Notes: a model not told the origin generated them from the letters alone. Counted from the first letter of the stretch, positions 38,143-47,101 are shown. The stretch is DNA of 64,000 nt from an uncultured Gammaproteobacteria bacterium (GCA_913057215.1 CAJXNQ010000003.1:1-64000), one strand, 5' to 3'. Numbers and translations are program-made.

Positions 38143-39225
38143 ATGATTGCATTTTTTGAACAATTTTCCACTGGTGAAGTTGCCGCCCTGCTCGGTTTGA
38201 TCGCTGGATTGATGTTCGGCGTCTTTGCACAACAAAGTCGTTTTTGTTTGCGCGCGGCCTGCATTGAGTTTTGGCGCTCCAAGCCGGCTGCCAAGTTCTC
38301 GATCTGGCTCTTTACCTTCTCCACAGCACTGATTCTGACCCAACTGCTGATGCGTGACGGATGGCTTGAAACAACCAGCGTCCGACAGTTGGTCACCACG
38401 GGGTCGTTGTCGGGAGCTATCCTCGGTGGTTCCTTGTTTGGCATCGGCATGATCCTTGCCCGCGGCTGTGCGAGTCGGCTGTTGGTATTATCCGCCACCG
38501 GCAACCTCCGCGCATTGGTGGCAGGCTTGGTTGTTACTCTCGTCTCACAAGCCGCGCTCCGCGGCGGTCTGTCACCGGCCCGAAATGAGCTGTCGAGTTG
38601 GTGGCTTATTGATGCCAGTCAACGCAACTTAGGACGCTACTTTCCGGAATTTGGCGCAATAGTCTTTGGCATCTTGTTATTTGCGGCTGCCGTCTGGCTC
38701 GCTCGGAAACATCGCGCAGTCGCTTGGCATCAGTTTGGCGCCGTGATGGTCGGTGCCTCCGTGGCACTCGGGTGGGCACTGACGGCGTGGCACGCCAGCT
38801 GGTCATTTGATGTGGTTGCCGTGAAAAGTGTCAGTTTCACAGGACCTTCGGCAGATACCTTGATGGGGCTGATCAATGTACCCACGCTCCCGCTGTCATT
38901 CGATGTTGGGATCGTTGTTGGTGTCTTTGCCGGAAGCTTCCTAGCTGCCAGTGCAACCGGTGAATTTAAAATCCAAGGATTTACGGAATCCACCGGATTG
39001 TCACGCTATCTCATTGGTGCCACCTTGATGGGCTTTGGCGGCATGTTGGCAGGCGGGTGTGCCGTTGGCGCCGGTGTGACAGGAGGGGCAGTCTTGGCAC
39101 TGACCGCCTGGGTGGCCTTGCTGTTTATGTGGTTGGCCGCCGGACTGACCGATCGATTGTTGGATTACAAATCAGAATCGGAGCAGCCGAGCGCCAAACC
39201 ACAGGTTTTGAGCGCTCAGTCTTAA
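38143..39225 (+). CDS. YeeE/YedE-family sulfur-compound transporter, second copy
   Basis: This 360-residue paralogue has the same layout: QQSRFCLRAACIEF near the N-terminus, RGCASRLLVLSATGNLRA in the middle and GGCAVGAGVTGG near the C-terminus. It has an extra Cys in FCLRAAC. Its position, divergent from the other YeeE gene with 136 bases between, suggests joint control from one promoter region. The two may form a heteromeric transporter or handle different sulfur compounds. The stop shares TTAA with the convergent thioesterase gene. Confidence 0.9.
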   Translation: MIAFFEQFSTGEVAALLGLIAGLMFGVFAQQSRFCLRAACIEFWRSKPAAKFSIWLFTFSTALILTQLLMRDGWLETTSVRQLVTTGSLSGAILGGSLFGIGMILARGCASRLLVLSATGNLRALVAGLVVTLVSQAALRGGLSPARNELSSWWLIDASQRNLGRYFPEFGAIVFGILLFAAAVWLARKHRAVAWHQFGAVMVGASVALGWALTAWHASWSFDVVAVKSVSFTGPSADTLMGLINVPTLPLSFDVGIVVGVFAGSFLAASATGEFKIQGFTESTGLSRYLIGATLMGFGGMLAGGCAVGAGVTGGAVLALTAWVALLFMWLAAGLTDRLLDYKSESEQPSAKPQVLSAQS

Positions 39226-39635
39226 TCAATCTGCGGAATGGGTCGCGGCCGGCCGGTCTCATCCAAAGCAACAAAGGTAAACATGGCCTCTGTGACTTTT
39301 TCACAGGTATCCCCGTCTCGTGGACGACGCCATGCCTGCACTTCGATGGTCATGGACGTCCGACCCACCGACTGAAGTTCTGCAAACAGCGTGACTTCAT
39401 CACCCACATACACCGGTTTTAAAAACTGAATACCATCCACGGCGATGGTGGCACTGCGCCCCCGCGCAACCCGAGCGGCTGTATTCCCGGCCGCCAAGTC
39501 CATTTGTGCCATCAACCAACCGCCAAAAATGTCCCCGGCGGGATTGGTGTCGGCCGGCATCGCGATGGTCCGAATCGCCGGCTCAGCCTGCGGCATCTCC
39601 GAGTTGCCTGCCTGCTCGTCTACTCGGTTCACCAT
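39222..39635 (-). CDS. yciA: Acyl-CoA thioesterase, YciA-like
   Basis: This 137-residue hotdog-fold protein has ADTNPAGDIFGGWLMAQMDLAAG, with the catalytic Asp, and DEVTLFAELQSVGRTSMTIEV. It matches YciA, which cleaves a broad range of acyl-CoAs. The ATG at 39635 lies inside the stop region of a tiny membrane ORF (ATGGTGA), so translation is probably coupled. No strong ribosome site exists of its own, which fits coupling. Confidence 0.9.
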   Translation of the reverse strand: MVNRVDEQAGNSEMPQAEPAIRTIAMPADTNPAGDIFGGWLMAQMDLAAGNTAARVARGRSATIAVDGIQFLKPVYVGDEVTLFAELQSVGRTSMTIEVQAWRRPRDGDTCEKVTEAMFTFVALDETGRPRPIPQID

Positions 39636-39739
39636 AGCAAAACCACCACCATCAGAAGCAGATAGAGTCCGGCCAGCCACATCGAGGCGACAATAAAACC
39701 ATGCAGTATCCGCACTGTGAAACGTTGTAACTTCGACAC
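39629..39739 (-). CDS. Tiny single-span membrane protein (36 codons)
   Basis: A GTG at 39739 follows GAGG at a good distance and opens a 36-codon frame. After a short basic head (SKLQRFTVR), nearly all of it is one hydrophobic helix (FIVASMWLAGLYLLLMVVVL) ending in Trp. The stop TGA lies within the yciA start region. The composition, start signal and coupling argue that it is translated. It could be a real small membrane protein or only a leader peptide controlling yciA. Confidence 0.6.
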   Translation of the reverse strand: MSKLQRFTVRILHGFIVASMWLAGLYLLLMVVVLLW

Positions 39740-39854
39740 ATACACCTCGCGCAAACAAAAAGCATGCGACTTCTTGGCTTGAAAAGCCAGCCCCTGAAAA
39801 ACCTGTCTTAAGACCCCATCTCAATCACACCGACCATTCAAGGAGCGCGATTTC

Positions 39855-40433
39855 ATGCAATTGACCGACAGCCAACTTTTCTTAGATGCCCGATCACACA
39901 AGAAGTTTAAAGACACACCGGTGTCACTGGACACCCTTCAATCAGTCTATGAACTCACCAAAATGGCACCGACCGCGAATAACTGTTGCCCGTTACGGAT
40001 CGTTTTTGTCACCTCAAAAGGCGGATTGAGTACGCTTGCTGCATCAGCGCATGGCTACAACAAAGAAAAAGTAGAAACCGCGCCTGCGGCTGCGATTTTG
40101 GCCTATGACATGCGCTTTTATGATCATTTCGCGGAACTGGCACCGCACTTAAGTCAACCACCTTCCCAAGCACAATGGCCAGAAGACCGGATCGAGAAGA
40201 TGGCGATCACAAGCGCCAATATTCAGGCAGGATTTTTCTTGATCGCAGCGCGTGCGCACGGACTGGATTGCGGACCGATGGCTGGATTTGATGCAGAACC
40301 CATCGAGCAAGCGTTCTTTGACGTGCCAAGCTGGCGTTTTGGTTGGGTGGTATTACTCGGCGAGGGTGACCCAGATGCACTGTATCCCCGCGCAGACCGC
40401 CTGGCCTTTGAGACCGCTTGTAAGGTTGTTTGA
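39855..40433 (+). CDS. rutE: RutE-like nitroreductase-family protein
   Basis: This 192-residue nitroreductase-fold protein contains DARSHKKFKDTPVSLDTL and APTANNCCPLRIVFV for FMN binding, then DCGPMAGFD. It is closest in pattern to RutE (3-hydroxypropionate dehydrogenase / malonic semialdehyde reductase), which acts in pyrimidine breakdown. No other rut gene is nearby, so the substrate may differ. AAGGAGCG lies before the ATG. The stop abuts the convergent methyltransferase stop. Confidence 0.82.
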   Translation: MQLTDSQLFLDARSHKKFKDTPVSLDTLQSVYELTKMAPTANNCCPLRIVFVTSKGGLSTLAASAHGYNKEKVETAPAAAILAYDMRFYDHFAELAPHLSQPPSQAQWPEDRIEKMAITSANIQAGFFLIAARAHGLDCGPMAGFDAEPIEQAFFDVPSWRFGWVVLLGEGDPDALYPRADRLAFETACKVV

Positions 40434-40955
40434 TCAGTCAGGCATCTGACGCTGAAAACAAGCCCGCGCTCGTATCGCGGGCTTGGGTGTTTCAACCAAC
40501 CCAAAAGATGACTCAAGCAGCATGCAGTCGCGAGGGGCACGCTCGGCAAGCTCTCCGTCTGCCAACAGAAACTCAGCGCGCGCCGGTCGCCCGTACGCTT
40601 CATTGCCAACACCAAAGGTTTCATAAATCAAGATGCCGCCAGGCTCCAACAGCGCGAAGATCTCTGCCAATCGCGGTCGATAGAGATAATTCGACACCAC
40701 GACGACGTCGGCATACACGTCTGTCAGAGGCCAGACAGGTCCTTCAAGGTCCAGACACTGAAATTGCACGCCCTCCCAGTCAGCGAGCGTCTCTCGCTCT
40801 GGGTTGTGATCAACTGCAAGTACCGATAATCCGTGTGCTCTGAGCAACTGGGTGTGTCGACCGGATCCACAGGCGATATCGATGGCTCGACCGTGATGCG
40901 GAGCATGCGCGGTCAGCATCTTGGAAATCCAAAGCGACGGAGACATCAACGGCAT
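40434..40955 (-). CDS. Class I SAM-dependent methyltransferase
   Basis: This 173-residue protein from the ATG at 40955 has motif I AIDIACGSGRHTQLL, then VLAVDHNPE and VVVVSNYLYRPRL, a normal small Rossmann methyltransferase. The TAA of a 38-codon ORF overlaps its ATG (TAATG), so it is co-translated with the upstream operon. Substrate unknown. A hairpin that may terminate rutE is encoded within its last codons. Confidence 0.88.
   Translation of the reverse strand: MPLMSPSLWISKMLTAHAPHHGRAIDIACGSGRHTQLLRAHGLSVLAVDHNPERETLADWEGVQFQCLDLEGPVWPLTDVYADVVVVSNYLYRPRLAEIFALLEPGGILIYETFGVGNEAYGRPARAEFLLADGELAERAPRDCMLLESSFGLVETPKPAIRARACFQRQMPD
40460..40484 (+). terminator. Hairpin inside the methyltransferase 3' end, possible terminator for rutE
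   Basis: AAGCCCGCG and CGCGGGCTT form a perfect 9-bp stem with a 7-base loop, starting 26 bases after the rutE stop. It overlaps the coding end of the convergent gene. The T-run is weak (GGGTGTTTC), so efficiency is uncertain. Confidence 0.5.
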
Positions 40956-41071
40956 TATGACAGCCACCACCACACGAGCAGCCCGCCGACCACAAAGCCT
41001 TCAATCCAACACGCCACCAGCAGCCAAAGTGGGCGTTCAGCAAACCAATTCAGAAGACTCCACATACTCAT
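40955..41071 (-). CDS. Tiny Trp-rich membrane protein (38 codons)
   Basis: The ATG at 41071 overlaps the stop of the upstream binding-protein gene (ATGA), and its TAA overlaps the methyltransferase ATG (TAATG). This double coupling is strong evidence of translation. The 38-residue product has one hydrophobic span (WLLVACWIEGFVVGGLLVW), with seven Trp in total and a WWW run near the end. A charged pair (AERP) precedes the span. Function unknown. Confidence 0.75.
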   Translation of the reverse strand: MSMWSLLNWFAERPLWLLVACWIEGFVVGGLLVWWWLS

Positions 41072-42072
41072 CGAGTGCGTTGACTCCGTTGATCCCAGAC
41101 TTTGAAAAACGCATCTCGAGCAACGGGATCAAGATGTACAATTAAAGCTGGACTTAAGCGAATTGGCTTCATGGGCCCACCGGCATTTGAGCGATTCAAA
41201 ACGGCTAAACGCACCGTCGGTGACAGTCGACTCTGGCCCTCATCACTCACAACATAACTGAGTAGTTCTAAAGCAAGATCCCGATCATCGGCTCCACGAG
41301 GAATAAAACCGGTTCTTGGGATCGCCAACTGATAATCGTTGAACCTCAATATTTGCACATCAGGAGCTACTTCGAGCAGGGGCGTCACATACGATTCGAT
41401 GACGTTATAGGCCAGGGCTGACTCGCCAGACACCACTTGATCAATCATCTCACCTGAACAACAGTTTGGGCGTAATTGATGCCGCCCCAACTGATCAATC
41501 AAATCCCAGAACTGCGTATCTTGTAATAAATCTTGCTGGCTCAGTAAGTATCCGACGCCTGATTCCCTTGGATCATACAGTGTGGCCGTCAGCGCTTTGT
41601 TTTGATGTTTCAGCCATTGAATCAGCGCAGCACGTGATCTCAGTTGATCCACGTCCTCGCCAATCAAGCGCCTGTTGACGAGCGTCACAATGGGTTCGAG
41701 TGCCCATTGAACCAGCTCACCCCGCCAGTTCGTCGAGCTCGTCAATTCGTCCGACAGAGATTGCCCAAAGCCGTCATTAATCAACCGCACTTGGAGATCA
41801 ACAGCAGACGACATCACCAAATCAATCTCTTCGGACAATCCCGCACGTACTGCTTGATCAATCTCACGACTTGATGCCTGAATATAGCGGACTGAACGAT
41901 CAGAGCCGTTTTGTACAAATCCCGCTAACACAGGCTGAATGCGCGCAAAATCTCCCGTGCCAAGGACTGTCACCTGTTGATTCCCTTGCCCCACAACAAA
42001 GTTCCCTTCAGGTGTCAGTCCGTGCGCCAGAGTGGCGGTAAACATTAGGAAACAGGCAGTGAGATAACGCAC
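41068..42072 (-). CDS. Periplasmic substrate-binding protein linked to TctDE
   Basis: The 334-residue protein begins with a signal peptide (RYLTACFLMFTATLAHG) and has the two-lobed solute-binding pattern of iron/spermidine-type binding proteins (VTVLGTGDFARIQPVLAGF, then WALEPIVTLVNRRL and ESALAYNVIESYVTPLLE). No ABC permease is adjacent. Such proteins are often encoded with TctE-type sensors and may present ligand to the kinase. It is the third gene of the tctD-tctE-this operon. Ligand is unknown. Confidence 0.82.
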   Translation of the reverse strand: MRYLTACFLMFTATLAHGLTPEGNFVVGQGNQQVTVLGTGDFARIQPVLAGFVQNGSDRSVRYIQASSREIDQAVRAGLSEEIDLVMSSAVDLQVRLINDGFGQSLSDELTSSTNWRGELVQWALEPIVTLVNRRLIGEDVDQLRSRAALIQWLKHQNKALTATLYDPRESGVGYLLSQQDLLQDTQFWDLIDQLGRHQLRPNCCSGEMIDQVVSGESALAYNVIESYVTPLLEVAPDVQILRFNDYQLAIPRTGFIPRGADDRDLALELLSYVVSDEGQSRLSPTVRLAVLNRSNAGGPMKPIRLSPALIVHLDPVARDAFFKVWDQRSQRTR

Positions 42073-43397
42073 TTGGCTCCCCCATCTGGTCGATCTGAGA
42101 TTGTAAGCTCACCATTATGCGAACGAGCCACACGATTGACGATCTCAAGACCAAGTCCCACATGACCGTCCTCAGAAGCCAACTTGACAGCATCCAAGTC
42201 GTCTGAGGGGAATCCCGGACCTCGATCGAGAATTGCGATGCAAATTTTGCCAGACACTATCGACACTTCAACATCCACATCGGTCAAGGCCGGAGTGTGC
42301 CGAATCGCGTTATCGAGCAGACAGATCACTGCCTCGCGAATCGCAACACGATCTGCATACAGTGAGGGCACCGATTCGCTCGCATGCAGATGAATCGCCA
42401 CTTCCTTGGCTTCAGCAGTCGGGTCCATGGCTCGGACGATACCCTGTAAAAGCGCCATCAGATCAATCCACTCCTTGGCGCCCACCAACTCTCGATACGT
42501 TAAACTCGCGCGCAACAAGAGTTGAGTCACAAGCTTACTTGCGTACCGCGCACGCACCGTCAGATCATGCGCCTCAGCACGATGCGTCTCCGGAAGCTCA
42601 CGTTCCAATAACTCAGAACGCGTCATAATTGCCGCGATCGGCGTTTTAATTTGATGTGTTGCCTCGGCGATAAAAGCACGGTTTTCGGCCAGCAAGCCAC
42701 GATGCTGATCAAAAACTCGGTTCAATGTCTCGACAAGTCTTGAAATCTCCATCGGGACGCGCGCTTGAATGGGACTGAAATCATCCGCCTTCCGGACTTC
42801 AAGATCTGCTGCAATACCGACAACTGGCTTGAGGGCATGCCGTAAACTGGCCTCAGCCCAGACTGCAAGACAGGCAAAGGCGATCAGAACAGCCAATGCG
42901 ATCCAATTGGCAATCTGTTGCGCTTGAGTCAAATAACTGGCCCGTGTTTGCCCAACCGTGACCGTGACTTCAAGATCTGAATCTGAAAAGACCCGCTTGC
43001 GGGCTGTCACGAATCGTGTGCTCTCGCCTCGGTAACTGTGAGTCTGAAAGACGATGGGTTCAGACCCCTGAAGATCCGCCGGGACATCGTCATAGCCCGC
43101 CAAATTGCGTTCGCCAAGGGTTACTCGATAAAAGATTCGCTCTGGAGCCGAGTAAGCCAAGACTTCGAATGCCTGATATGGCAGGTCAAAATCAATCCCT
43201 TGATCCGAGTTCACAACGCTGTCCAAAATGATGAGCGCAACCGGCTTTAAGTTCCTGTCTTGACCTGTTTGCAACGAGCGCTCAACAACGGCGCTTGTAG
43301 TTAGATATACGGCAACCGAAACCAACAAGAGCATCAATAGCCAAAGCCCAAACAAGCGGCCGCGAATACTCCAATCACTCTGCATCATCAGTCTCAA
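42045..43397 (-). CDS. tctE: Sensor histidine kinase, TctE-like
   Basis: This 450-residue kinase has one membrane span near residues 14-34, a periplasmic sensor domain, and a second span near 165-185. The H-box FIAEATHQIKTPIAAI then carries the phospho-His, followed by an N-box (LLDNAIRHTP) and a G-box (DRGPGFPSDD). It overlaps the response regulator upstream and the binding-protein gene downstream. TctE senses tricarboxylates and activates TctD; the divergent tctCBA genes fit. The start may be the ATG at 43397 or at 43385. Confidence 0.92.
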   Translation of the reverse strand: MRLMMQSDWSIRGRLFGLWLLMLLLVSVAVYLTTSAVVERSLQTGQDRNLKPVALIILDSVVNSDQGIDFDLPYQAFEVLAYSAPERIFYRVTLGERNLAGYDDVPADLQGSEPIVFQTHSYRGESTRFVTARKRVFSDSDLEVTVTVGQTRASYLTQAQQIANWIALAVLIAFACLAVWAEASLRHALKPVVGIAADLEVRKADDFSPIQARVPMEISRLVETLNRVFDQHRGLLAENRAFIAEATHQIKTPIAAIMTRSELLERELPETHRAEAHDLTVRARYASKLVTQLLLRASLTYRELVGAKEWIDLMALLQGIVRAMDPTAEAKEVAIHLHASESVPSLYADRVAIREAVICLLDNAIRHTPALTDVDVEVSIVSGKICIAILDRGPGFPSDDLDAVKLASEDGHVGLGLEIVNRVARSHNGELTISDRPDGGAKCVISLPVS

Positions 43398-44058
43398 TCA
43401 ATCGATACCCTAAGCCACGCAATGTCTGGATCGCCAATCCATAGCGCTTCAACTTGGGCCGCAGTCGACTCACATGCACTTCGACTGCATTATTTGAACC
43501 CTCTTGATCCAGTCCGTAGAGATGGCTCTGAAGTTGTTCTTTCGACGCGGTCCAGCCACTGGACTCAATCAGCGCTTCAAATAGTTTCAGTTCTTGTGTT
43601 CGCAACTGTACCTGATGTTCATCAGCCCATACCGTGCGATTGGTCGGATCATAGGCCAGTCGACCAACCAATCGCACATTTTGCGGGCGCGTTAAGTGCC
43701 GGCGCGCTACGGATCGAATACGAGCATCGAGCTCCTCGAGCGCACAGGGTTTGGTGAGGTAATCATCTGCACCGGAGTCAAGCACCTGAACCTTATCCTC
43801 AATATCAGCTCGCGCGGTGAGCATTAACACTCCCACACTTCGCTCAGATTGACGAATCTGGTGCAACAGGGTTAGGCCTGATCCATCTGGTAATTCGATG
43901 TCGAGCACAACCACATCATAGGCAGCCTGCTCGACAACCCAAAACTGACGTGCAGCGCGCAAAGTCTGAGCCCAATCCACTGTATGCCCAGTAGTCCTCA
44001 AATGCTTTTGCAGAGCGCCTGCCAAATCTTCTGTGTCTTCGACCAATAAAATACGCAT
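43375..44058 (-). CDS. tctD: Response regulator, TctD-like (OmpR family)
   Basis: The receiver domain has the acidic pocket (LLVEDTE) and the phosphorylation site Asp53 in VVVLDIELPDGSGL. The C-terminal winged helix with VDWAQ...RTQELKLFEALIE and VSRLRPKLKRYG is OmpR-type. At 227 residues it is standard. It should control the divergent tctCBA promoter at 44.1 kb. It is the first gene of its operon. Confidence 0.93.
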   Translation of the reverse strand: MRILLVEDTEDLAGALQKHLRTTGHTVDWAQTLRAARQFWVVEQAAYDVVVLDIELPDGSGLTLLHQIRQSERSVGVLMLTARADIEDKVQVLDSGADDYLTKPCALEELDARIRSVARRHLTRPQNVRLVGRLAYDPTNRTVWADEHQVQLRTQELKLFEALIESSGWTASKEQLQSHLYGLDQEGSNNAVEVHVSRLRPKLKRYGLAIQTLRGLGYRLIETDDAE

Positions 44059-44089
44059 GTCAGGTTGTTGTCAGCTTATTGTGATCTCA

Positions 44090-44118
44090 TTGCATCCAGG
44101 CACTGTGTTGCCTATATA
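44090..44118 (+). promoter_or_regulatory. Candidate tctCBA promoter
   Basis: TTGCAT (44090-44095) and TATATA (44113-44118) are spaced by exactly 17 bases, 24 bases before the tctC start. The upstream TTGTTGTCAGCTTATTGTGA may hold the TctD site. This is a motif match only. Confidence 0.55.
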
Positions 44119-44141
44119 AAAACCATAACAGGAGAGTCAGA

Positions 44142-45116
44142 ATGAAACTGTCTTTTTTTAAGGCGGCCGCTGTTGCCGGTCTTGCCAGTCTCGCTGCCAT
44201 GAGTCCAATGACTCACGCCGGCGGACACCAACAACTCGATAGCATCCATTTCTTAGTTCCTGGTGGCGCCGGTGGCGGCTGGGATGGAACGGCGCGCGGA
44301 ACAGGTGAAGTACTCACCCGCTCTGGGCTGATCGGGAATGCATCTTACGAAAACATGTCAGGTGGTGGCGGTGGAAAGGCCATCGGATATCTGATTGAAA
44401 ATGCGGAGTCCAATCAGGGCACCTTAATGGTGAATTCGACACCAATCGTGATTCGTTCACTGACCAAAGTGTTTCCACAAAGTTTCCGCGATCTCACTCC
44501 GATTGCTGGAACAATTGGGGATTATGCTGCCCTTGTTGTCAAAGCCGACAGTGACATCAACTCGTTTTCTGACCTAGTGGAAATCTTCGAGAATGACCCA
44601 AACGAACTCGCAATTGCGGGTGGCTCGGTAGCCGGTGGAATGGATCATTTAGTAGCTGCACTGGCTATGAAGTCGGCAGGTGCTGATCCACTTGCGGTTA
44701 AGTACTTGCCCTTTGATGCCGGTGGAGAAGCCATGGCATCACTACTCTCGGGTGAAGCAGATGCACTCTCAACAGGTCTCTCAGAGGCGGTTGGCTTAGC
44801 TGAGCAAGGCGAAGTCCGAATCCTGGTTACCACAGCACCAGATGTGATCGATGGAATCCCTTCGCTTAAGAGTGAAGGCTACGATGCAGAATTCGTGAAC
44901 TGGCGTGGATTTTTCGCAGCTCCAGGTATTTCGGACGCCCAGCGTGATCAATACGTGAAAGTTCTCGGCGATATGTACAACACGCCCGAATGGGAAGAGG
45001 TCCGTGCCCGGAATAAATGGGTCAACATCTATAATCCCGGTAGTGACTTCGTGCAATTCCTCGAAAAGCAAGAAGCAGAAATTGGCGGGTTGATGAAAGA
45101 ACTCGGATTCCTGTAA
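44142..45116 (+). CDS. tctC: Tripartite tricarboxylate transporter binding protein TctC
   Basis: The 324-residue protein has a signal peptide (KLSFFKAAAVAGLASLAA) and the TctC fold: SIHFLVPGGAGGGWDGTARG at the entry loop, ENMSGGGGGKAIGYL, and FDAGGEAMASLLSGEADAL. AGGAGA precedes the ATG. TctC proteins capture citrate, tricarballylate or other carboxylates in the periplasm with high affinity. It leads the tctCBA operon. Confidence 0.93.
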   Translation: MKLSFFKAAAVAGLASLAAMSPMTHAGGHQQLDSIHFLVPGGAGGGWDGTARGTGEVLTRSGLIGNASYENMSGGGGGKAIGYLIENAESNQGTLMVNSTPIVIRSLTKVFPQSFRDLTPIAGTIGDYAALVVKADSDINSFSDLVEIFENDPNELAIAGGSVAGGMDHLVAALAMKSAGADPLAVKYLPFDAGGEAMASLLSGEADALSTGLSEAVGLAEQGEVRILVTTAPDVIDGIPSLKSEGYDAEFVNWRGFFAAPGISDAQRDQYVKVLGDMYNTPEWEEVRARNKWVNIYNPGSDFVQFLEKQEAEIGGLMKELGFL

Positions 45117-45119
45117 TCC

Positions 45120-45593
45120 ATGGCCCGTATTGATCGATACATTGCACTCGCGCTCCTTGCCTTCTCGATTGGATACGGGTATCTCGCTTGGACGCATCCG
45201 CTCCTCCCCTTTGAGGCGCGGATGCCTTTTAAGCCAAACACATTACCGATCGGCCTTGCGGGACTGGGCGTTTTATTTTCCAGTCTGATCATATTGCTCC
45301 CAAAGATGGACGATCTCTCTAAAGACGCTGAAGGCTACCGCGGATTTGCATGGGGTCAGGCACTGATCCTGGTTGCCATGATGGTTGCCTATGCGCTGTT
45401 GTTACGTCCGCTTGGATTTATTGCCTCGACCACTCTCTTCATTGTGGCTGCGGCCTGGCTCCTCGGCGAAACACGCCACGGACGTTCATTCACCATTGGG
45501 CTCATCGCCAGTGGATTGATTTGGTACTTAGTCGATAACTTACTTGGCATTTATTTGGTCGCCCTCCCTGCATTCCTCGCGGAGCTTTTATGA
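45120..45593 (+). CDS. tctB: Tripartite tricarboxylate transporter small subunit TctB
   Basis: The 157-residue protein has four hydrophobic segments, with FKPNTLPIGLAGLGVLFSSL and LLRPLGFIASTTLFIVAAAW, the TctB pattern. It starts 3 bases after tctC and overlaps tctA by 4 bases. It forms the small membrane part of the transporter with TctA. Confidence 0.9.
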   Translation: MARIDRYIALALLAFSIGYGYLAWTHPLLPFEARMPFKPNTLPIGLAGLGVLFSSLIILLPKMDDLSKDAEGYRGFAWGQALILVAMMVAYALLLRPLGFIASTTLFIVAAAWLLGETRHGRSFTIGLIASGLIWYLVDNLLGIYLVALPAFLAELL

Positions 45594-47101
45594 TTGAGGG
45601 AATGTTGACTGGGTTAAGTGCGGCCATCAGCCCATTCAACTTATTGATGGTTTTTATCGGATGTTTTCTAGGCACCTTCATTGGAATGTTGCCTGGTCTG
45701 GGGCCAATGTCCATCATCGCCATCATGATTCCGGTTGCCATCCAGCTCGGTGATCCAGCCTCGGCGCTGATCTTATTAGCCGGTGTGTACTACGGTGCGA
45801 TTTTTGGAGGCTCAACCTCTTCGATTTTAATCAACGCACCTGGGGTCGCCGGAACTGTCGCGTCCTCATTTGATGGCTATCCAATGGCACGTGCTGGTCA
45901 AGCTGGTAAAGCACTCACGATCGCTGCGATTTCATCATTCGTGGGCGGCACCATTGGTGCGTTGTTATTGATGATCTTCGCACCTGTCTTGTCTTCGGTG
46001 GCCAAACTGTTTTGGTCTGCTGAATATTTCGCACTCATGGTGCTCGGTCTTACCGCAATTGCAGCCTTTGCTGGAAAGGGCAAGGTCATCAAAGCCATGT
46101 TGATGACCATTTTTGGCGTCATGCTGGCAACGGTTGGGGAATCGGCACTGCACAATGCTGCACGGTTCACCATGGGAATCATGGATTTACAAAGTGGAAT
46201 CTACTTCGTCACGCTGGTCATGGGACTCTTCGCACTCCCTGAAGCCATCTTCTTGGTTCTGGATCGCAAACGTAGTCAGGCAATGGAAAACAACAACAAA
46301 ATTGAAAATTTGAGAATTAGCGGATCTGAGGCCAAAGAAATCGCGCCTGTTGTCGCTCGTCAGTCCGTCCTTGGGTTCTTAATCGGCGTCTTGCCAGGAG
46401 CCGGGGCAACCATGGCATCCTTCCTCGGGTATGGCGTAGAACGCAATCTTGCGCCGGCGGGCGAACGTGAAAAATTTGGCAAGGGGTCAGTCCGCGGTCT
46501 AGCAGCCCCCGAGACTGCCAATAATGCAGCCTGCACAGGTTCATTCGTTCCCATGCTCACCCTTGGTATCCCGGGCTCCGGTACTACGGCGATTTTGCTG
46601 GGTGCATTGGTTGCACTGAGTATCACGCCCGGACCTCGGATGATCGAGGAACAGCCTGAGGTATTTTGGGCGGTGATCATCTCGATGTATATCGGAAATT
46701 TTGTGTTGTTGATCCTGAATCTGCCGTTGATACCGTACATTGCGAAGCTGCTGACTGTGCCGCGCTATTACCTCATCCCATTCGTCGTGTTTTTCTCACT
46801 CATTGGCGCCTACATTGGCCAAAATAATGCAACAGAACTTCTGATTATGGTTGCACTCGGATGTTTAGCTACGTTACTCAGATTCGGGGGATACCCACTG
46901 CCACCTCTGATCATCGGCTTCATTCTGGGCGGGATGCTCGAGGACAATTTAGGCCGTGCGATGCGAAAAGCAGGCGGGCTCGAGTTTTTGTGGGAGCGCC
47001 CGATGACACTTACCATCATGATCCTTGCACTGTGCCTCTTGATCTATCCGATGCTTCGAACAAGTCAGTCAAACCACAATGAGCCACCAAAAACCGCTTA
47101 G
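45590..47101 (+). CDS. tctA: Tripartite tricarboxylate transporter large permease TctA
   Basis: The 503-residue protein has about 11-12 hydrophobic segments. It shows GTFIGMLPGLGPMSIIAIMIP, then GAIFGGSTSSILINAPG, and FLIGVLPGAGATMASFLGYG with ETANNAACTGSFVPMLTLGI, the duplicated signature of TctA. It moves the carboxylate across the membrane using a cation gradient. It overlaps the downstream CoA-transferase gene by 23 bases, so transport and metabolism are co-expressed. Confidence 0.94.
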   Translation: MIEGMLTGLSAAISPFNLLMVFIGCFLGTFIGMLPGLGPMSIIAIMIPVAIQLGDPASALILLAGVYYGAIFGGSTSSILINAPGVAGTVASSFDGYPMARAGQAGKALTIAAISSFVGGTIGALLLMIFAPVLSSVAKLFWSAEYFALMVLGLTAIAAFAGKGKVIKAMLMTIFGVMLATVGESALHNAARFTMGIMDLQSGIYFVTLVMGLFALPEAIFLVLDRKRSQAMENNNKIENLRISGSEAKEIAPVVARQSVLGFLIGVLPGAGATMASFLGYGVERNLAPAGEREKFGKGSVRGLAAPETANNAACTGSFVPMLTLGIPGSGTTAILLGALVALSITPGPRMIEEQPEVFWAVIISMYIGNFVLLILNLPLIPYIAKLLTVPRYYLIPFVVFFSLIGAYIGQNNATELLIMVALGCLATLLRFGGYPLPPLIIGFILGGMLEDNLGRAMRKAGGLEFLWERPMTLTIMILALCLLIYPMLRTSQSNHNEPPKTA

